This document shows, in pieces, positions 27,262 through 36,680 of a DNA stretch of 40,841 nt. Source of the DNA: Rhizobiales bacterium 32-66-11 (lineage in GTDB: Bacteria; Pseudomonadota; Alphaproteobacteria; Rhizobiales; Xanthobacteraceae); NCBI GenBank assembly GCA_002304505.1, contig NCEH01000040.1:1-40841 (forward strand), read 5' to 3'. The position numbers and the translations under genes were made by a program. The notes under the pieces were generated by a model, which had not been told where the DNA came from, searched no databases, and worked only from the letters and a program-made list of their open reading frames with translations. The stretch's first letter is position 1, and each line of letters starts with the position of its first letter.

Positions 27262-28098
27262 ATGGATCTCGGCTGGTTGCCGGAGCGGCTTGACGCACTG
27301 TTGGCGGAGGACGTCCCCCATGGGGATCTGACGACGCATCTCCTCGGCATCAGCGGCGCCGATGCCCGCATGCAGTTTCAGATGCGGGCGGCGGCTGTGG
27401 TCTGCGGCATCGAGACGGCGGCGGCGCTGATCGTCCGGGCCGGCGCGCAGGCCGAGGTCGTGGCGCCCTCGGGTGCACGTGTGCAAGCGGGCGCGGTGCT
27501 GCTGCGGGCGCAGGGAAGCGCGGGCGCCATCCATCGCGCCTGGAAGGTCTCCCAGACGCTCGTGGAATATTTGTCCGGCATTGCCACCACCACCGCCGCC
27601 ATTGTCGATGCGGCGCGCGCCGTTGCCCCCGGGATTTCCATTGTCACAACGCGAAAGACCTTTCCCGGCGCGAAGGCGCCGATGATCGCCGCGATCCGTG
27701 CCGGAGGGGCCGAGCCGCATCGGCTGGGCCTGTCGGAAACCCTGCTGGTGTTTCCGGAGCACCGGGTGTTCCTGGGCGATCCGGCTTCCGTGATCGCGCG
27801 CCTGCGCCAGGCCGCGCCGGAAAAGAAGGTGGTGATCGAGGTCGCCTCCCTTGAAGAAGCCGCGGCCATGGTGTCGCTCGCCGATGTTCTCCAGTGTGAG
27901 AAGATGACGCCGCAGGACATCGCGTCCGCGGTGCAGATGGTGGAGGCTTCCGGCGTGCGGACGCTGGTGGCGGCGGCTGGGGGCGTGAATGCCGCAAATG
28001 CCGCCGCTTATGCGCGGGCGGGCGCGCACATCCTGGTGACGTCTGCTCCCTATTGGGCCGCCCCTGCGGATGTGAAGGTCACCCTTAAGCCCGCCTAA
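27262..28098 (+). CDS. modD: ModD protein (NadC-like, molybdenum-transport associated)
   Basis: A 278-residue protein of the ModD family, related in fold to quinolinate phosphoribosyltransferase NadC. ModD genes are found beside molybdate transporters, and the reaction is unproven. Characteristic segments are LLAEDVPHGDLTTHLLGI at the start, TTRKTFPGAK near residue 130, HRLGLSETLLVFPEHR, and the barrel end VAAAGGVNAANAAAYARAGAHILVTSAPYWA. The ATG at 27262 has GGGAGGA nine bases upstream. The frame upstream to 27067 overlaps the preceding gene and is not coding. It sits between the YqeB-like gene and nifV, far from any modABC in the window, which points to a nif-specific role. Confidence 0.85.
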   Translation: MDLGWLPERLDALLAEDVPHGDLTTHLLGISGADARMQFQMRAAAVVCGIETAAALIVRAGAQAEVVAPSGARVQAGAVLLRAQGSAGAIHRAWKVSQTLVEYLSGIATTTAAIVDAARAVAPGISIVTTRKTFPGAKAPMIAAIRAGGAEPHRLGLSETLLVFPEHRVFLGDPASVIARLRQAAPEKKVVIEVASLEEAAAMVSLADVLQCEKMTPQDIASAVQMVEASGVRTLVAAAGGVNAANAAAYARAGAHILVTSAPYWAAPADVKVTLKPA

Positions 28099-28195
28099 TT
28101 CTGCGTGCGCCGCGGCTTTCTGCCAACATGGAACCCTGAGGCGATGCATCATGTCGGGGAGGGCGCGACAGGCTCTGTCGCGAACCCGCCGAATG

Positions 28196-28211
28196 CGTCG
28201 TCCCCCCGACG
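28196..28211. promoter_or_regulatory. Degenerate NifA-type palindrome upstream of nifV
   Basis: CGTCGTCCCCCCGACG keeps the CGTCG-N6-CGACG symmetry seen in the perfect sites but has changed outer bases (CGT/ACG instead of TGT/ACA). Its centre is about 99 nt upstream of the start expected from the nifV promoter. A second variant, with TGT and ACA spaced by 13 instead of 10, is at 28152-28170. Confidence 0.4.
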
Positions 28212-28275
28212 GGTGAGGATATCCCCGCCGCCTGATACTGCCGAAGAAGAGTGCAAATTCAGGTGCTTAATTCAG

Positions 28276-28291
28276 TGGCACATGGCTTGCT
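28276..28291 (+). promoter_or_regulatory. Sigma-54 promoter of nifV-cysE
   Basis: TGGCACATGGCTTGCT is a full -24/-12 element ending 46 nt before the nifV ATG. It is identical over 16 bases to the ahpC promoter on the other strand. Confidence 0.87.
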
Positions 28292-28337
28292 TTGGTTTTG
28301 AAGACAGTCTCAATCCCCTGGATAGCCGAGACACACC

Positions 28338-29588
28338 ATGCTCGCTAAGACATCCAAATCCACCAAGACCACCGAAGGCCGGCCCAGCTTCACAAACACG
28401 TCCGGTTCTAATGAAGACGTGCGCTTCCGCGACGTTTTCCTCAATGACACCACCCTACGGGATGGTGAGCAGGCGCCCGGCGTCGCCTTCACCCGGCGCG
28501 AGAAAATCGAGATCGCCGAGGCGCTCTCCGCCGCCGGCGTTCCGGAGATCGAAGCCGGCACGCCGGCGATGGGCGACGAGGAAATCGAAACCCTGCGCTC
28601 CATCGTGTCGCTGAAGCTGCCGACCCGCGTCATGGCGTGGTGCCGCATGAACGAAGACGACCTCATGGCGGCGGTGGCCTCCGGCGTGGGCATCGTCAAT
28701 CTTTCCGTTCCCACCTCTGATCGGCAATTGGCGGGTAAGCTGGGCAAGGACCGCGCCTGGGCGCTGGAGACCGTCACGCGCATCGTTTCGCTCGCGCGCA
28801 CGCTGGGCTTCGAAGTGGCGGTGGGCGGCGAAGACTCATCGCGCGCGGATCCGGACTTCCTGTGTCGCCTGGCGGAGACGGCCCGCGCGGCCGGTGCATT
28901 CCGCCTGCGCCTCGCCGATACGCTCGGCGTGCTCGATCCCTTCTCCACCTACGCCCTGGTGCGCCGGGTGGCGGCGGCGAGCGACCTGGAGCTGGAATTC
29001 CACGCCCATGACGATCTCGGCCTTGCCACCGCCAATACGCTTGCGGCGGTGATGGGCGGCGCCCGGCATGCCAGCGTCACCGTTGCCGGGCTCGGGGAGC
29101 GCGCCGGTAATGCGGCGCTGGAAGAGGTCGCCATCGCCCTGCGCCAGACCGCCCGCGCCGAAACCGGCATCACGCCCGCCGCCCTTGGCCCGCTGGCGGA
29201 ACAGGTGTCGCTCGCCGCCCGCCGTCCGGTGCCGCGGGGCAAGGCGATCGTCGGTGCCGATGTCTTCACCCATGAATCCGGAATCCATGTCTCCGGCCTG
29301 CTGAAGGATCGCGCCACCTATGAGGCGCTGAACCCGGAATTGTTCGGGCGCGGTCATCGGGTGGTGCTCGGCAAGCATTCGGGTCTGGCGGCAGTGGAGA
29401 AGGCGCTGGCGGACGAAGGCATCGTCGTGGACGTGGCGCGGGGCAGGGCGATCCTGGAACGGGTGCGGGCCTTCGCCGTGCGCACCAAGGCCACCGTACC
29501 TTCCGAAATGCTGCTGCGATTCTATGAGGACACATTCACCGAAGCGGCCCTGCGGCTGCGCCGGTCCACCGTCGGGAGCGCGACATGA
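28338..29588 (+). CDS. nifV: Homocitrate synthase NifV
   Basis: NifV condenses acetyl-CoA and 2-oxoglutarate to R-homocitrate, the organic ligand of FeMo-co. The 416-residue protein has the DRE-TIM barrel signature [18 protein letters not shown] at about residues 34-51, the metal-binding [12 protein letters not shown] near 220 and the second motif [14 protein letters not shown] near 250. A further conserved stretch is [15 protein letters not shown]. The N-terminal 30 residues are Lys/Thr/Ser-rich and variable. The sigma-54 promoter and the position next to cysE identify it as NifV rather than isopropylmalate synthase. The ribosome site is weak. It overlaps cysE by 4 nt (ATGA). Confidence 0.95.
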   Translation: MLAKTSKSTKTTEGRPSFTNTSGSNEDVRFRDVFLNDTTLRDGEQAPGVAFTRREKIEIAEALSAAGVPEIEAGTPAMGDEEIETLRSIVSLKLPTRVMAWCRMNEDDLMAAVASGVGIVNLSVPTSDRQLAGKLGKDRAWALETVTRIVSLARTLGFEVAVGGEDSSRADPDFLCRLAETARAAGAFRLRLADTLGVLDPFSTYALVRRVAAASDLELEFHAHDDLGLATANTLAAVMGGARHASVTVAGLGERAGNAALEEVAIALRQTARAETGITPAALGPLAEQVSLAARRPVPRGKAIVGADVFTHESGIHVSGLLKDRATYEALNPELFGRGHRVVLGKHSGLAAVEKALADEGIVVDVARGRAILERVRAFAVRTKATVPSEMLLRFYEDTFTEAALRLRRSTVGSAT

Positions 29589-30427
29589 TCATGGGAACGA
29601 GTGGTCCGGAAGCCCCCGCCGCCGTCAACCGATCCGTGCCCGTGGTGGCGCGCGCGCCCGGCCTGTGGCGCCAGATCCGCGACGACATCGCGTGCGTGAA
29701 GTCGCGCGACCCGGCGGCGCGCGCCACCCTCGAGATCGTGCTGACCTATCCCGGCGTGCATGCCGTGATCTGGCACCGGTGCGCGCACCGGCTCTGGCAG
29801 GGTAAGGCGAAATTTTTAGCGCGCTTCCTGTCCTGGTTCGGTCGCCTCGTCACCAATGTCGATATTCATCCCGGCGCGCGCATCGGCGCCCGGTTCTTCA
29901 TCGACCATGGTGCGGGTGTGGTGATCGGCGAGACGGCGGAAGTGGGCAATGACGTCACGCTGTATCACGGCGTCACGCTCGGAGGCACATCCTGGACCGT
30001 CGGCAAGCGCCACCCGACTTTGATGGACGGCGTCCTGGTGGGGGCCGGCGCCAAGATTCTCGGCCCGATCACGGTCGGGGTGGGGGCCCGCGTCGGGGCA
30101 AATTCGGTGGTGGTGGAAGACGTGCCGCCGGGCATGACCGTGGTGGGTATTCCCGGGCGGATCGTAAAGCCCCTGTCCGAGCGTCGGCGACTGGGCGACG
30201 GGCGGATCGACCTCGAGCATCATTTGATGCCGGACCCGGTGGGGGAGGCCGTCGCCGCGCTGCTCGACCGCATCGAGTTCCTGGAGATGCGGCTGAAGCA
30301 CCACCAGGAGCAGGGGCATGTGGCCGGCGGGCGTTCGATGGCGGAGCCGGACGGCTGCGCCGCCCCCATCGAGGCACCGGGCACCGCACCGCTCGAGACC
30401 CGCGCGCAGGACGTCCCGGTTCAATAG
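29585..30427 (+). CDS. cysE: Serine O-acetyltransferase (CysE/NifP type)
   Basis: The enzyme makes O-acetylserine for cysteine synthesis. In nif clusters the copy (called nifP in Azotobacter) raises the cysteine supply for Fe-S assembly. The 280-residue protein has the N-terminal helical part ([17 protein letters not shown]) and the left-handed beta-helix of hexapeptide repeats with [43 protein letters not shown]. This is followed by [20 protein letters not shown]. The C-terminal tail beyond about residue 215 is unusually long and Pro/Ala-rich. It overlaps the nifV stop and shares its promoter. Products would feed SufS through cysteine. Confidence 0.93.
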   Translation: MIMGTSGPEAPAAVNRSVPVVARAPGLWRQIRDDIACVKSRDPAARATLEIVLTYPGVHAVIWHRCAHRLWQGKAKFLARFLSWFGRLVTNVDIHPGARIGARFFIDHGAGVVIGETAEVGNDVTLYHGVTLGGTSWTVGKRHPTLMDGVLVGAGAKILGPITVGVGARVGANSVVVEDVPPGMTVVGIPGRIVKPLSERRRLGDGRIDLEHHLMPDPVGEAVAALLDRIEFLEMRLKHHQEQGHVAGGRSMAEPDGCAAPIEAPGTAPLETRAQDVPVQ

Positions 30428-30428
30428 G

Positions 30429-30444
30429 GCGGCAAAAGTGCCGC
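30429..30444. terminator. Hairpin between convergent cysE and the LysR gene
   Basis: GCGGCA-AAAG-TGCCGC is a 6-bp perfect stem in the 18-nt gap between the two stop codons. It can act for both directions. There is no clear T-run. Confidence 0.45.
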
Positions 30445-30445
30445 G

Positions 30446-31384
30446 TTATGGCTTGAGGGCGGCGAGCGCGGGGTCGCGCTCCATGATCAGATTCTGTTCC
30501 AGCCGTGGCGCGATGCGCCGGGCTTCCGCCACCAGCGCGGCGGTGATGGGCGTGGTCGGCTCGCGATGCGGCACCACGAGCCCGATGGAATGGGTGATGT
30601 CCGGCTCGACGATCGGGATCGAGCGGACGATCGATGTCAGCCCCAGAGAGTCCGCTAGCATGGCCGGCATGACGCTCGCCCAATGTCCGGTACGCACATG
30701 GGTGAACAGCACGATCATGGAATTGGATTCCAGCGACGGCTTGGGCGGGCTGCCGCTGACGCTCAGCATGCCGTCGATGATGCGGCGGTTCTGCATGTCC
30801 GGAGTCAGCAGGCATAGCGGCAGGCCCGCGATCTCGGCCCAAGTTACTTCCTCGCGATCGCCATATTTGGCGTCCGGCGAAGTCACGAGGCGATAGCGCT
30901 CGCGGTAGAGCGGCACGGTGTTCACCCGGCCGAGCGGCTCATTGTCCAGATAGGTCAGCCCCGCGTCGATCTCCAGATTTTCGAGATGGTTGAGGATCTC
31001 GATGGAAGTGCGCGAGATGATGGTAAAGCGCACGTCGGGATGGCGCGCGCGGAACGGCGTGGTGAGCGCCGCCACCATCGGCAGGGCGGTGGGGATGGCG
31101 GCGATGCGCAGCGGGCCGGAGAGGCCGCGCTTCAGGGCGTCGATGTCCTGCCGCATGGCGCGCGAATCGGCCACGATTCGGCGGGCCCATTCCAGCGTGC
31201 GCTCGCCCTCCGGCGTGAAGCCCATGAAGCGCGATCCGCGCTGCACCAGGAGCACGCCGAGCGTGTCTTCCAATTGCTTGATGCCCGCCGACAAGGTGGG
31301 TTGCGTGACGCCGCAGGCTTCGCCGGCGCGGCCGAAATGGCGCTCGCGCGCAAGGGCGATCAGATATTCGAGTTTGTCGATCAT
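30446..31384 (-). CDS. LysR-family transcriptional regulator, FdsR-like
   Basis: A 312-residue LysR regulator. The N-terminal winged helix-turn-helix is clear (LIALARERHFGRAGEACGVTQPTLSAGIKQLEDTLGVLLVQRG, residues about 8-50). The effector-binding domain follows from about residue 90 (GPLRIAAIPTALPMVAALTTPF...). Its sequence recalls the LysR proteins usually encoded beside fds formate dehydrogenase operons (FdsR). The fds operon in this window has no adjacent regulator, so this gene, 22 kb away, is a candidate. That link is inferred from remembered similarity only. It is convergent with cysE and has no sigma-54 signal. Confidence 0.8.
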   Translation of the reverse strand: MIDKLEYLIALARERHFGRAGEACGVTQPTLSAGIKQLEDTLGVLLVQRGSRFMGFTPEGERTLEWARRIVADSRAMRQDIDALKRGLSGPLRIAAIPTALPMVAALTTPFRARHPDVRFTIISRTSIEILNHLENLEIDAGLTYLDNEPLGRVNTVPLYRERYRLVTSPDAKYGDREEVTWAEIAGLPLCLLTPDMQNRRIIDGMLSVSGSPPKPSLESNSMIVLFTHVRTGHWASVMPAMLADSLGLTSIVRSIPIVEPDITHSIGLVVPHREPTTPITAALVAEARRIAPRLEQNLIMERDPALAALKP

Positions 31385-31609
31385 GTCGCCGTTTCAACGC
31401 ATAAGCTGACCTAAGGTCCCGTTCCTTCGCCCGGAATGGCGCGCGCTGCAAGCCACAAGCGCGTGGCGCTGGAGAAAGCTGGTGGACCGGCGGTGCGCCG
31501 CCGTCGCTTCATCTGACGAAAGCGATGGAACTGTGTGGTTAATAAGGCGTTCCCATGGCAGCCCTCCGAGATGAACCGGAGGAAGGCGAGGCACCGACGG
31601 AGTTTTGCC

Positions 31610-31780
31610 ATGTCCATGATCGCACGCGCGCTGGTCATCGTCTCAATGATGGTGACCCTGGTTTCCGCTTCAGCTTTCGTTGTCTTGCCCGAGTTGGACA
31701 CCCCGGCGCCCAAGCAGCGCTATTTCGGCCCGAGTGCCTTCGCATCGGTCGAAGCCCCCGCTCCCGCGTCCATCGGCTGA
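31610..31780 (+). CDS. Small membrane or exported protein, unknown
   Basis: A 56-residue reading starting at an ATG with CGGAG seven bases upstream. Residues 3-22 are a single hydrophobic segment (MIARALVIVSMMVTLVSASAF), which could be an anchor or a signal peptide, followed by a Pro/Ala-rich tail. It lies 32 nt upstream of the DUF2865 gene on the same strand and may be co-transcribed. I do not recognise a family. Confidence 0.45.
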   Translation: MSMIARALVIVSMMVTLVSASAFVVLPELDTPAPKQRYFGPSAFASVEAPAPASIG

Positions 31781-31812
31781 CCGGCTGCCGGCCCGAGAGC
31801 GGAGGGGACGCC

Positions 31813-32478
31813 ATGCGCACCGCGTTGAAGCTCCCGGCGGCTGCCGTCCTATTGGTTGCGGTCGGCGCGGGACCGGCGGCGGCGCAGAATCCCGGCGATT
31901 TCTTCGCTGCGCTGTTCGGCGGGATCATCCGCGCGGTACCGGTTGCCCCGCCCACGATCACGGTCACGCCCAGCACGCCCAGCACGGAGCCGCGCCGCAG
32001 CACCGGCGGCGGGGTCGCCTTCTGCGTGCGCACCTGTGACGGGCGCTATTTCCCCATGTCCGGCGTCAGTTCCGGGCAGGAGGAGGGGCGCTGCGCTGCG
32101 CTCTGTCCGGCGGCAAACACCGCGGTATTTCGCGGCGGAAGTATTGAGCATGCGACCGACCGCGCTGGCGCATCCTATGCCGACATGCCAAACGCCTTTT
32201 TGTACCGGACGAAGCTGACGGATGCCTGCACCTGCACCGGAAACGGTCCGCTCGGCCTTGCCGCCGTTCCGATCGAGGAAGACACCTCCTTACAGAAGGG
32301 GGACATCGTGATGCAGGCGGATGGACCGCGCATCTTCGCCGGCGCCAAGGGGGGCGTGCCTTATTCACCCGCCGCGTTCGTGACGCCGGAGCGTTATCCC
32401 AGGATCTCCAGCGATCTCAAGCGCCGCATCCAGGATCTGATGGTCTCGCGCGAAGCCGCTCCCAACTTCATTCGCTGA
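31813..32478 (+). CDS. DUF2865 domain protein, exported
   Basis: A 221-residue protein with a signal peptide (residues 1-24, ending AAAQ). The DUF2865 domain is common in Rhizobiales and has no known function. The cysteine pattern is visible as FCVRTCDGRYFPMSG, then CAALCPAANTAVFRGG, then the PNAFLYRTKL and CTCTGNG segments, suggesting disulfides in the periplasm. GGAGGGGACG precedes the ATG at 31813. The frame is open further upstream to 31555, but that part overlaps another reading and lacks family sequence. Confidence 0.82.
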   Translation: MRTALKLPAAAVLLVAVGAGPAAAQNPGDFFAALFGGIIRAVPVAPPTITVTPSTPSTEPRRSTGGGVAFCVRTCDGRYFPMSGVSSGQEEGRCAALCPAANTAVFRGGSIEHATDRAGASYADMPNAFLYRTKLTDACTCTGNGPLGLAAVPIEEDTSLQKGDIVMQADGPRIFAGAKGGVPYSPAAFVTPERYPRISSDLKRRIQDLMVSREAAPNFIR

Positions 32479-32516
32479 CGGCGCGCGCGCGGGCGGTGAG
32501 GGCCGGCCCGGCCTGA

Positions 32517-33716
32517 TCAGCTGGCGCGCTTGCGCCGGTTGGTGCCGGCTTTGTCCACGGCCTGGGCGATCGGCGCCTCCGCCGGGAGCGCGGGGGCGAT
32601 GGTCGGACCGCCGGCGAGGCCATCGGATGCGGAGGGCGCCGAAAGCGTCACCACCTGGTCCGCCAGGCCGGCAAGGGTTTGCCGCAGAAGATCGAGATCT
32701 TCCTCGCGTTCCAGATGCGCGTCCCGCTCGGCCCGGGCCTTGGCGAGGGCGGCTTCCATCATGGAATGGTCGGCGCGTAGCATGTCGAGCGCCTGGGACA
32801 GACGGGTCTGCTGGGCCTGAGCGGCAGCAAACTCGTTCGCGCGCTGCTGGGACAGGGCCTGGAGGACGCCGCGGCTGGCGTCCAGGTCGGCTGTGCTGGC
32901 GGCGAGGCGGGTGGTGAGGCTTTCGATCTCGGCGGCCTGTGTCGCCAGGGTGACGGCGCGTTCGGCGGCGAGCGCTTCGCTGGCGGCGAGGCGGCGGCTT
33001 GTATCGGCCAGCGCCGTTTCCAGGCGCAGGCGCTCGGCCTCGGCGCTGGCGGCGGCGGCCGATGCGGCGGCGCGCTCGGTCGCGAGGGTGTGGCTCGTGT
33101 CGGTCAAGGTGGCGCGGACGGCGGCCAGATCGGTGGCGAGCTGCGTGCGCTCCGCCTGAAGCGTGGCAATGTCCGCGACCCGTGCGGCGAGCTCGGTCTC
33201 CCGTGCGGCGAGGCGCGTGGCGAGGTCTTCGGCGCGGGCGGAGGTGGTCGCAAGCGTGCCGCGGGTCTGCGACAGGTCCGCGGCGGTCTGTTCCAGCGTC
33301 GCCGAGGTTTGCGCGAGCTGCGCGTTGCGTTCGATCAGCGCCGTCTGCTCGGCAGTGAAGCGCGCATCCAGTTCGCCATGGGCGAGGGTCAGGGCCTCAT
33401 GGGCCGCGGTCTTGGCCGCGAGTGCCGTGTCCAGATCGAACAGCTGAAGGCGCTGCTGCTCGATGGTGCGGGCATGGGTGACCACGCTCTCGCGCACCGC
33501 ATCGAGTTGCAGTTCCAGGCGCCGCTGGTTGAGCGCGAAGCCAGCGCGCTGCTGGTCTTTCTCCGCCTGAATTTCGAACATGGAGATAGGGACGGCCGCT
33601 TCGATGCGGCGCGTGGTGAGGCGCACCGCCCGATGCCAAACGGCAGGCAGCACCATTAGAGCCACGAGGGTCGCCCCGAGGACGCCCAGCGCGAAATACA
33701 TGATCTGCTCGATCAC
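32517..33716 (-). CDS. Membrane-anchored coiled-coil protein
   Basis: A 399-residue protein with one N-terminal membrane segment (residues about 5-27) followed by some 320 residues of Ala/Glu/Arg/Leu-rich heptad-like sequence with repeated phrases such as LAARETELAARVADIATL and TLATERAAASAAAASAEAERL. It is a long coiled coil. The C-terminus is Pro/Ala-rich. The start is a GTG with TAGG upstream; an ATG five codons later is an alternative. Proteins of this build are common in Rhizobiales, and a scaffold or envelope role is plausible. No enzyme domain is visible. Confidence 0.75.
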   Translation of the reverse strand: MIEQIMYFALGVLGATLVALMVLPAVWHRAVRLTTRRIEAAVPISMFEIQAEKDQQRAGFALNQRRLELQLDAVRESVVTHARTIEQQRLQLFDLDTALAAKTAAHEALTLAHGELDARFTAEQTALIERNAQLAQTSATLEQTAADLSQTRGTLATTSARAEDLATRLAARETELAARVADIATLQAERTQLATDLAAVRATLTDTSHTLATERAAASAAAASAEAERLRLETALADTSRRLAASEALAAERAVTLATQAAEIESLTTRLAASTADLDASRGVLQALSQQRANEFAAAQAQQTRLSQALDMLRADHSMMEAALAKARAERDAHLEREEDLDLLRQTLAGLADQVVTLSAPSASDGLAGGPTIAPALPAEAPIAQAVDKAGTNRRKRAS

Positions 33717-33799
33717 GCGGAACCTACGCTTTCAACTGCAACGTCCTGATACATACGACGCCGCAGCGTTTCGTGCCAGCGGGTGAAGGGCCTGCGCGA

Positions 33800-34474
33800 T
33801 CAGAACGGGTTCCAGGTGGCCTGGGGGGTGAATTTCAGATAGCCCACATTGGCGCCGAGCCGCACGCCGACGCCCGAGCGGATGGGTACCACGACGATAT
33901 TGTCCGCCGTCAAAGCCGTCATCCCAAAGCCAGCGACGAAATAGGCCGAGCCGGAAATCCCGCCGAAGCGGCGGAACACATCGTCCACCGTGCGCAGGTT
34001 GTAGACCAGGACCATGGTGCGCGCGCCGTCGCCGCCGAAATCCCAGCCGATTGACGGGCCCTGCCAAAACACCTTCAGGTCGCCGGCGTTGCGGGTGTAG
34101 AGCGTGCCCTCGCCATAGCGCAGGCCGCCGACGAAGGCACCGCCGCCTTCCTGGCCGAGAATGTAGCCGTTGGGCTGGCCCCACTGGCCGACCGCCTTCT
34201 CGATGGACAGGGCGAGCCCGCGCGAGACGCTGCCGAAAAAGGAATGGCCCTTGCTCACCAATTCGTTGGTGGAATAGGGGGCGGGCTGGGCATTAGGCTG
34301 GGCATAGCGGTTCTGCGCCGCATATTGCTGCTGAGGCGCGGCCGGCTGGCCTTGGGCATATTGCGGCGCCGGCTGCGGCTGTTGGGCATATTGGGCAGCG
34401 GCGGCGCTCGCGAAACCCGCGCACAGCGTGGCCGCGGCGGCGAGGCGGAGAAGGGCGGATCGCAGTGCGGTCAT
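33800..34474 (-). CDS. EipA-like envelope protein (DUF1134)
   Basis: A 224-residue exported protein. The signal peptide is residues 1-27 (ending SAAAAQ), followed by a Gln/Pro/Ala-rich low-complexity stretch (about 28-65). The DUF1134 domain then runs to the end (FFGSVSRGLALSIEKAVGQWG, EGGGAFVGGLRYGEGTLY, GWDFGGDGARTMVLVYNL, FVAGFGMTAL). The Brucella homologue EipA is a periplasmic protein needed for envelope integrity and for resistance to detergents and antibiotics. The start at 34474 is the ATG before the signal peptide; the open frame beyond it is not coding. Confidence 0.85.
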   Translation of the reverse strand: MTALRSALLRLAAAATLCAGFASAAAAQYAQQPQPAPQYAQGQPAAPQQQYAAQNRYAQPNAQPAPYSTNELVSKGHSFFGSVSRGLALSIEKAVGQWGQPNGYILGQEGGGAFVGGLRYGEGTLYTRNAGDLKVFWQGPSIGWDFGGDGARTMVLVYNLRTVDDVFRRFGGISGSAYFVAGFGMTALTADNIVVVPIRSGVGVRLGANVGYLKFTPQATWNPF

Positions 34475-34767
34475 GAAGGTCTCGCGCTGGGCTTTCAAGG
34501 ATCGCCGCGAATCGGCAGCGTAGGTTCGCCGATGACTGTGACGCAGAAAAGGCGCGAGGCAAGGCGTTCGGACCTTTCTGCCTGCCGCTTTCGCCGACAC
34601 GGCGGGTGCGCCGGGCCCTGACATTACAGGATTCTCCCCTCGACCTAGTCCAAAGCCGGCTTGTGGCCGGCCGAGGTGCGGGGTATCAGACCGCACTCGC
34701 TCCCGCGGGCATTGCCGGCTTCGCCTTCGCGGTGGGATCGGCCGGTCTCGCCGTCTACGGATCCGCC

Positions 34768-35427
34768 ATGTCCCTTTCCGACGCCCCCGTGAAGCTTGCT
34801 GTCTCCCCCCTCGATCTCGCGGCGCTGCTGTGTTCGCGCGTGTGCCACGACGTGATCAGCCCGGTGGGCGCGATCGTCAACGGCCTCGAAGTGCTTGAGG
34901 ATGAGGATGCGCCCGACATGCGCGAAGTCGCGCTCGACCTGATCGCGAAGAGTGCGCGCCAGGCTTCCGCGCGCCTCCAATTCACCCGCCTTGCCTTCGG
35001 CGCCGCCGGTTCCGCCGGCGCCACCATCGATCTCAGCGACGCCGACCAAGTGGTGCGCGGCATGATGGAGGATTCCCGCACCAAGATCGAATGGACCCTG
35101 CCGCGCGAGTTCCAGCCCAAGAACCGGGTGAAGCTGCTGCTCAATCTGGTGCTGCTGGCGGGCACCACCATTCCGCGCGGCGGCGTGATCAAGGTGGATC
35201 CGGCGCCGGGCGGGGTGGAGAAGGGGTTCGTCATCACCACCAATGGCGTCAGCGCGCGCATCCCGCAGACGGTGCCGGCCCTGATCGCCGGCGGCATTCC
35301 CGACGGCGGGCTCGATGCCCATGCGATCCAGCCCTATTACGCTGGTCTGCTCGCCCGCGATTGCGGCATTTGCGTCGATTTTGCCATCGACGGCGAGACC
35401 GTGACGCTCAGCGCTCTGGCCACCTGA
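34768..35427 (+). CDS. chpT: Histidine phosphotransferase ChpT
   Basis: ChpT carries phosphate from the kinase CckA to CtrA and CpdR in the alphaproteobacterial cell cycle. The 219-residue protein shows the phospho-accepting His27 in LCSRVCHDVISPVGAIVNGLEVLEDE, the conserved FTRLAFGAAGS segment of the dimerisation helices, and a degenerate ATPase-like C-terminal domain (LLNLVLLAGTTIPRGG). The start is the ATG at 34768, though its ribosome site is weak. Its presence supports a chromosomal location for the neighbouring nif genes. Confidence 0.88.
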   Translation: MSLSDAPVKLAVSPLDLAALLCSRVCHDVISPVGAIVNGLEVLEDEDAPDMREVALDLIAKSARQASARLQFTRLAFGAAGSAGATIDLSDADQVVRGMMEDSRTKIEWTLPREFQPKNRVKLLLNLVLLAGTTIPRGGVIKVDPAPGGVEKGFVITTNGVSARIPQTVPALIAGGIPDGGLDAHAIQPYYAGLLARDCGICVDFAIDGETVTLSALAT

Positions 35428-35614
35428 CCGGGCCTCGGCGCGTCGCGCGGCGGCTGCCGCCTACCGCCCGGGTGCGGGTCAGGACGCCGCCGCCCTTGTT
35501 TTTCCGCTCCGGGGTCCCAATCTCTCCTCGCGCCGGTGGGGGCGCATGTCTGCCGGCGAAGCTGAGATACCGCGGGCGCCGCGATGACGCCCGCACCCAC
35601 GGAGCGAACCGCCG

Positions 35615-36622
35615 ATGCCCCCTCTTTCCATTCTCGACCTTGCCCCCGTTCCCGAGGGCGGAACGCCGGCCGATGCCTTGGCGCATTCCCTGGATCTGGC
35701 CCGCCATGCGGAAGCATGGGGCTACACCCGCTTCTGGCTGGCCGAACACCATAATATGATCGGCATCGCCAGCGCGGCGACCTCGGTTGTGATCGGCCAT
35801 GTGGCCGGCGGGACGAAGACGATCCGGGTCGGGGCGGGGGGCATCATGCTGCCCAACCATTCGCCCCTCGTCATCGCCGAGCAGTTCGGCACCCTTGCGA
35901 CGCTCTTCCCCGGCCGCATCGACCTCGGGCTCGGGCGTGCGCCCGGCACCGACCAGCGCACGCTGCGGGCGCTGCATCGCGACCCTGCCTCGTCCGACCG
36001 TTTTCCCCAGGATGTTCTGGAATTACAGGCGCTTCTGGGGCCCGCGCGGCCCGATCAGGCGATCCGCGCGGTGCCCGGCACCGGCACCAATGTGCCGCTA
36101 TGGATCCTCGGCTCCAGCCTGTTCGGGGCGCAGCTCGCGGGCATGCTCGGCCTGCCTTACGCGTTCGCCTCCCATTTCGCCCCGGACGCTTTGCTCCAGG
36201 CGCTGGAGGTTTATCGCGCGCGCTTCGAGCCTTCGGCGCAGCTGGACAAGCCTTATGCCATGGTTGGCGTGAATGTGATCGCCGCAGATACCGATGCCGA
36301 GGCGAAGCGCCTGTTCACCTCCGCCCAGCAGGCGTTCACCAATATGTTCCGCGGCACCCGCGGCCTGCTGCCCCGGCCGATCGACGATATCGAGACCTAT
36401 TGGTCTCCGATGGAGAAAAATCAGGCATCCGGCATGCTGGCGTGCTCGGTGGTCGGCGGTCCCGCCACGGTCCGGGCCGGGCTGGAACGCCTGCTGGAGC
36501 AGACTGGGGCCGATGAATTCATGGTTGCGGCGGCGATCCACGATCATGGGGCGCGGCTGCACAGCTATGAAATCCTTGCCGAAGTCGGCGCCATCGCCCC
36601 GCGCGTTCCGGTCCTTGCTTGA
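35615..36622 (+). CDS. LLM-class flavin-dependent oxidoreductase (luciferase-like)
   Basis: A 335-residue bacterial-luciferase-family monooxygenase of the MsnO8/YhbW subgroup. Visible features are the start [12 protein letters not shown], the strand-helix [49 protein letters not shown] and [15 protein letters not shown], which line the F420/FMN barrel. Substrate unknown. GGAGCG precedes the ATG by nine bases. It stands alone between chpT and the molybdenum enzyme gene. Confidence 0.88.
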   Translation: MPPLSILDLAPVPEGGTPADALAHSLDLARHAEAWGYTRFWLAEHHNMIGIASAATSVVIGHVAGGTKTIRVGAGGIMLPNHSPLVIAEQFGTLATLFPGRIDLGLGRAPGTDQRTLRALHRDPASSDRFPQDVLELQALLGPARPDQAIRAVPGTGTNVPLWILGSSLFGAQLAGMLGLPYAFASHFAPDALLQALEVYRARFEPSAQLDKPYAMVGVNVIAADTDAEAKRLFTSAQQAFTNMFRGTRGLLPRPIDDIETYWSPMEKNQASGMLACSVVGGPATVRAGLERLLEQTGADEFMVAAAIHDHGARLHSYEILAEVGAIAPRVPVLA

Positions 36623-36680
36623 GGGCCGGGCCGAGCTGTGGGAGGCTGATGGGGAAGCGCGACCAAGCGCAGGCCTTTGA

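Noticed and set aside
28152..28170. TGTCGGGGAGGGCGCGACA as a normal NifA site of nifV
   Set aside because: The spacing is 13 instead of 10 bases; mentioned only as a variant.
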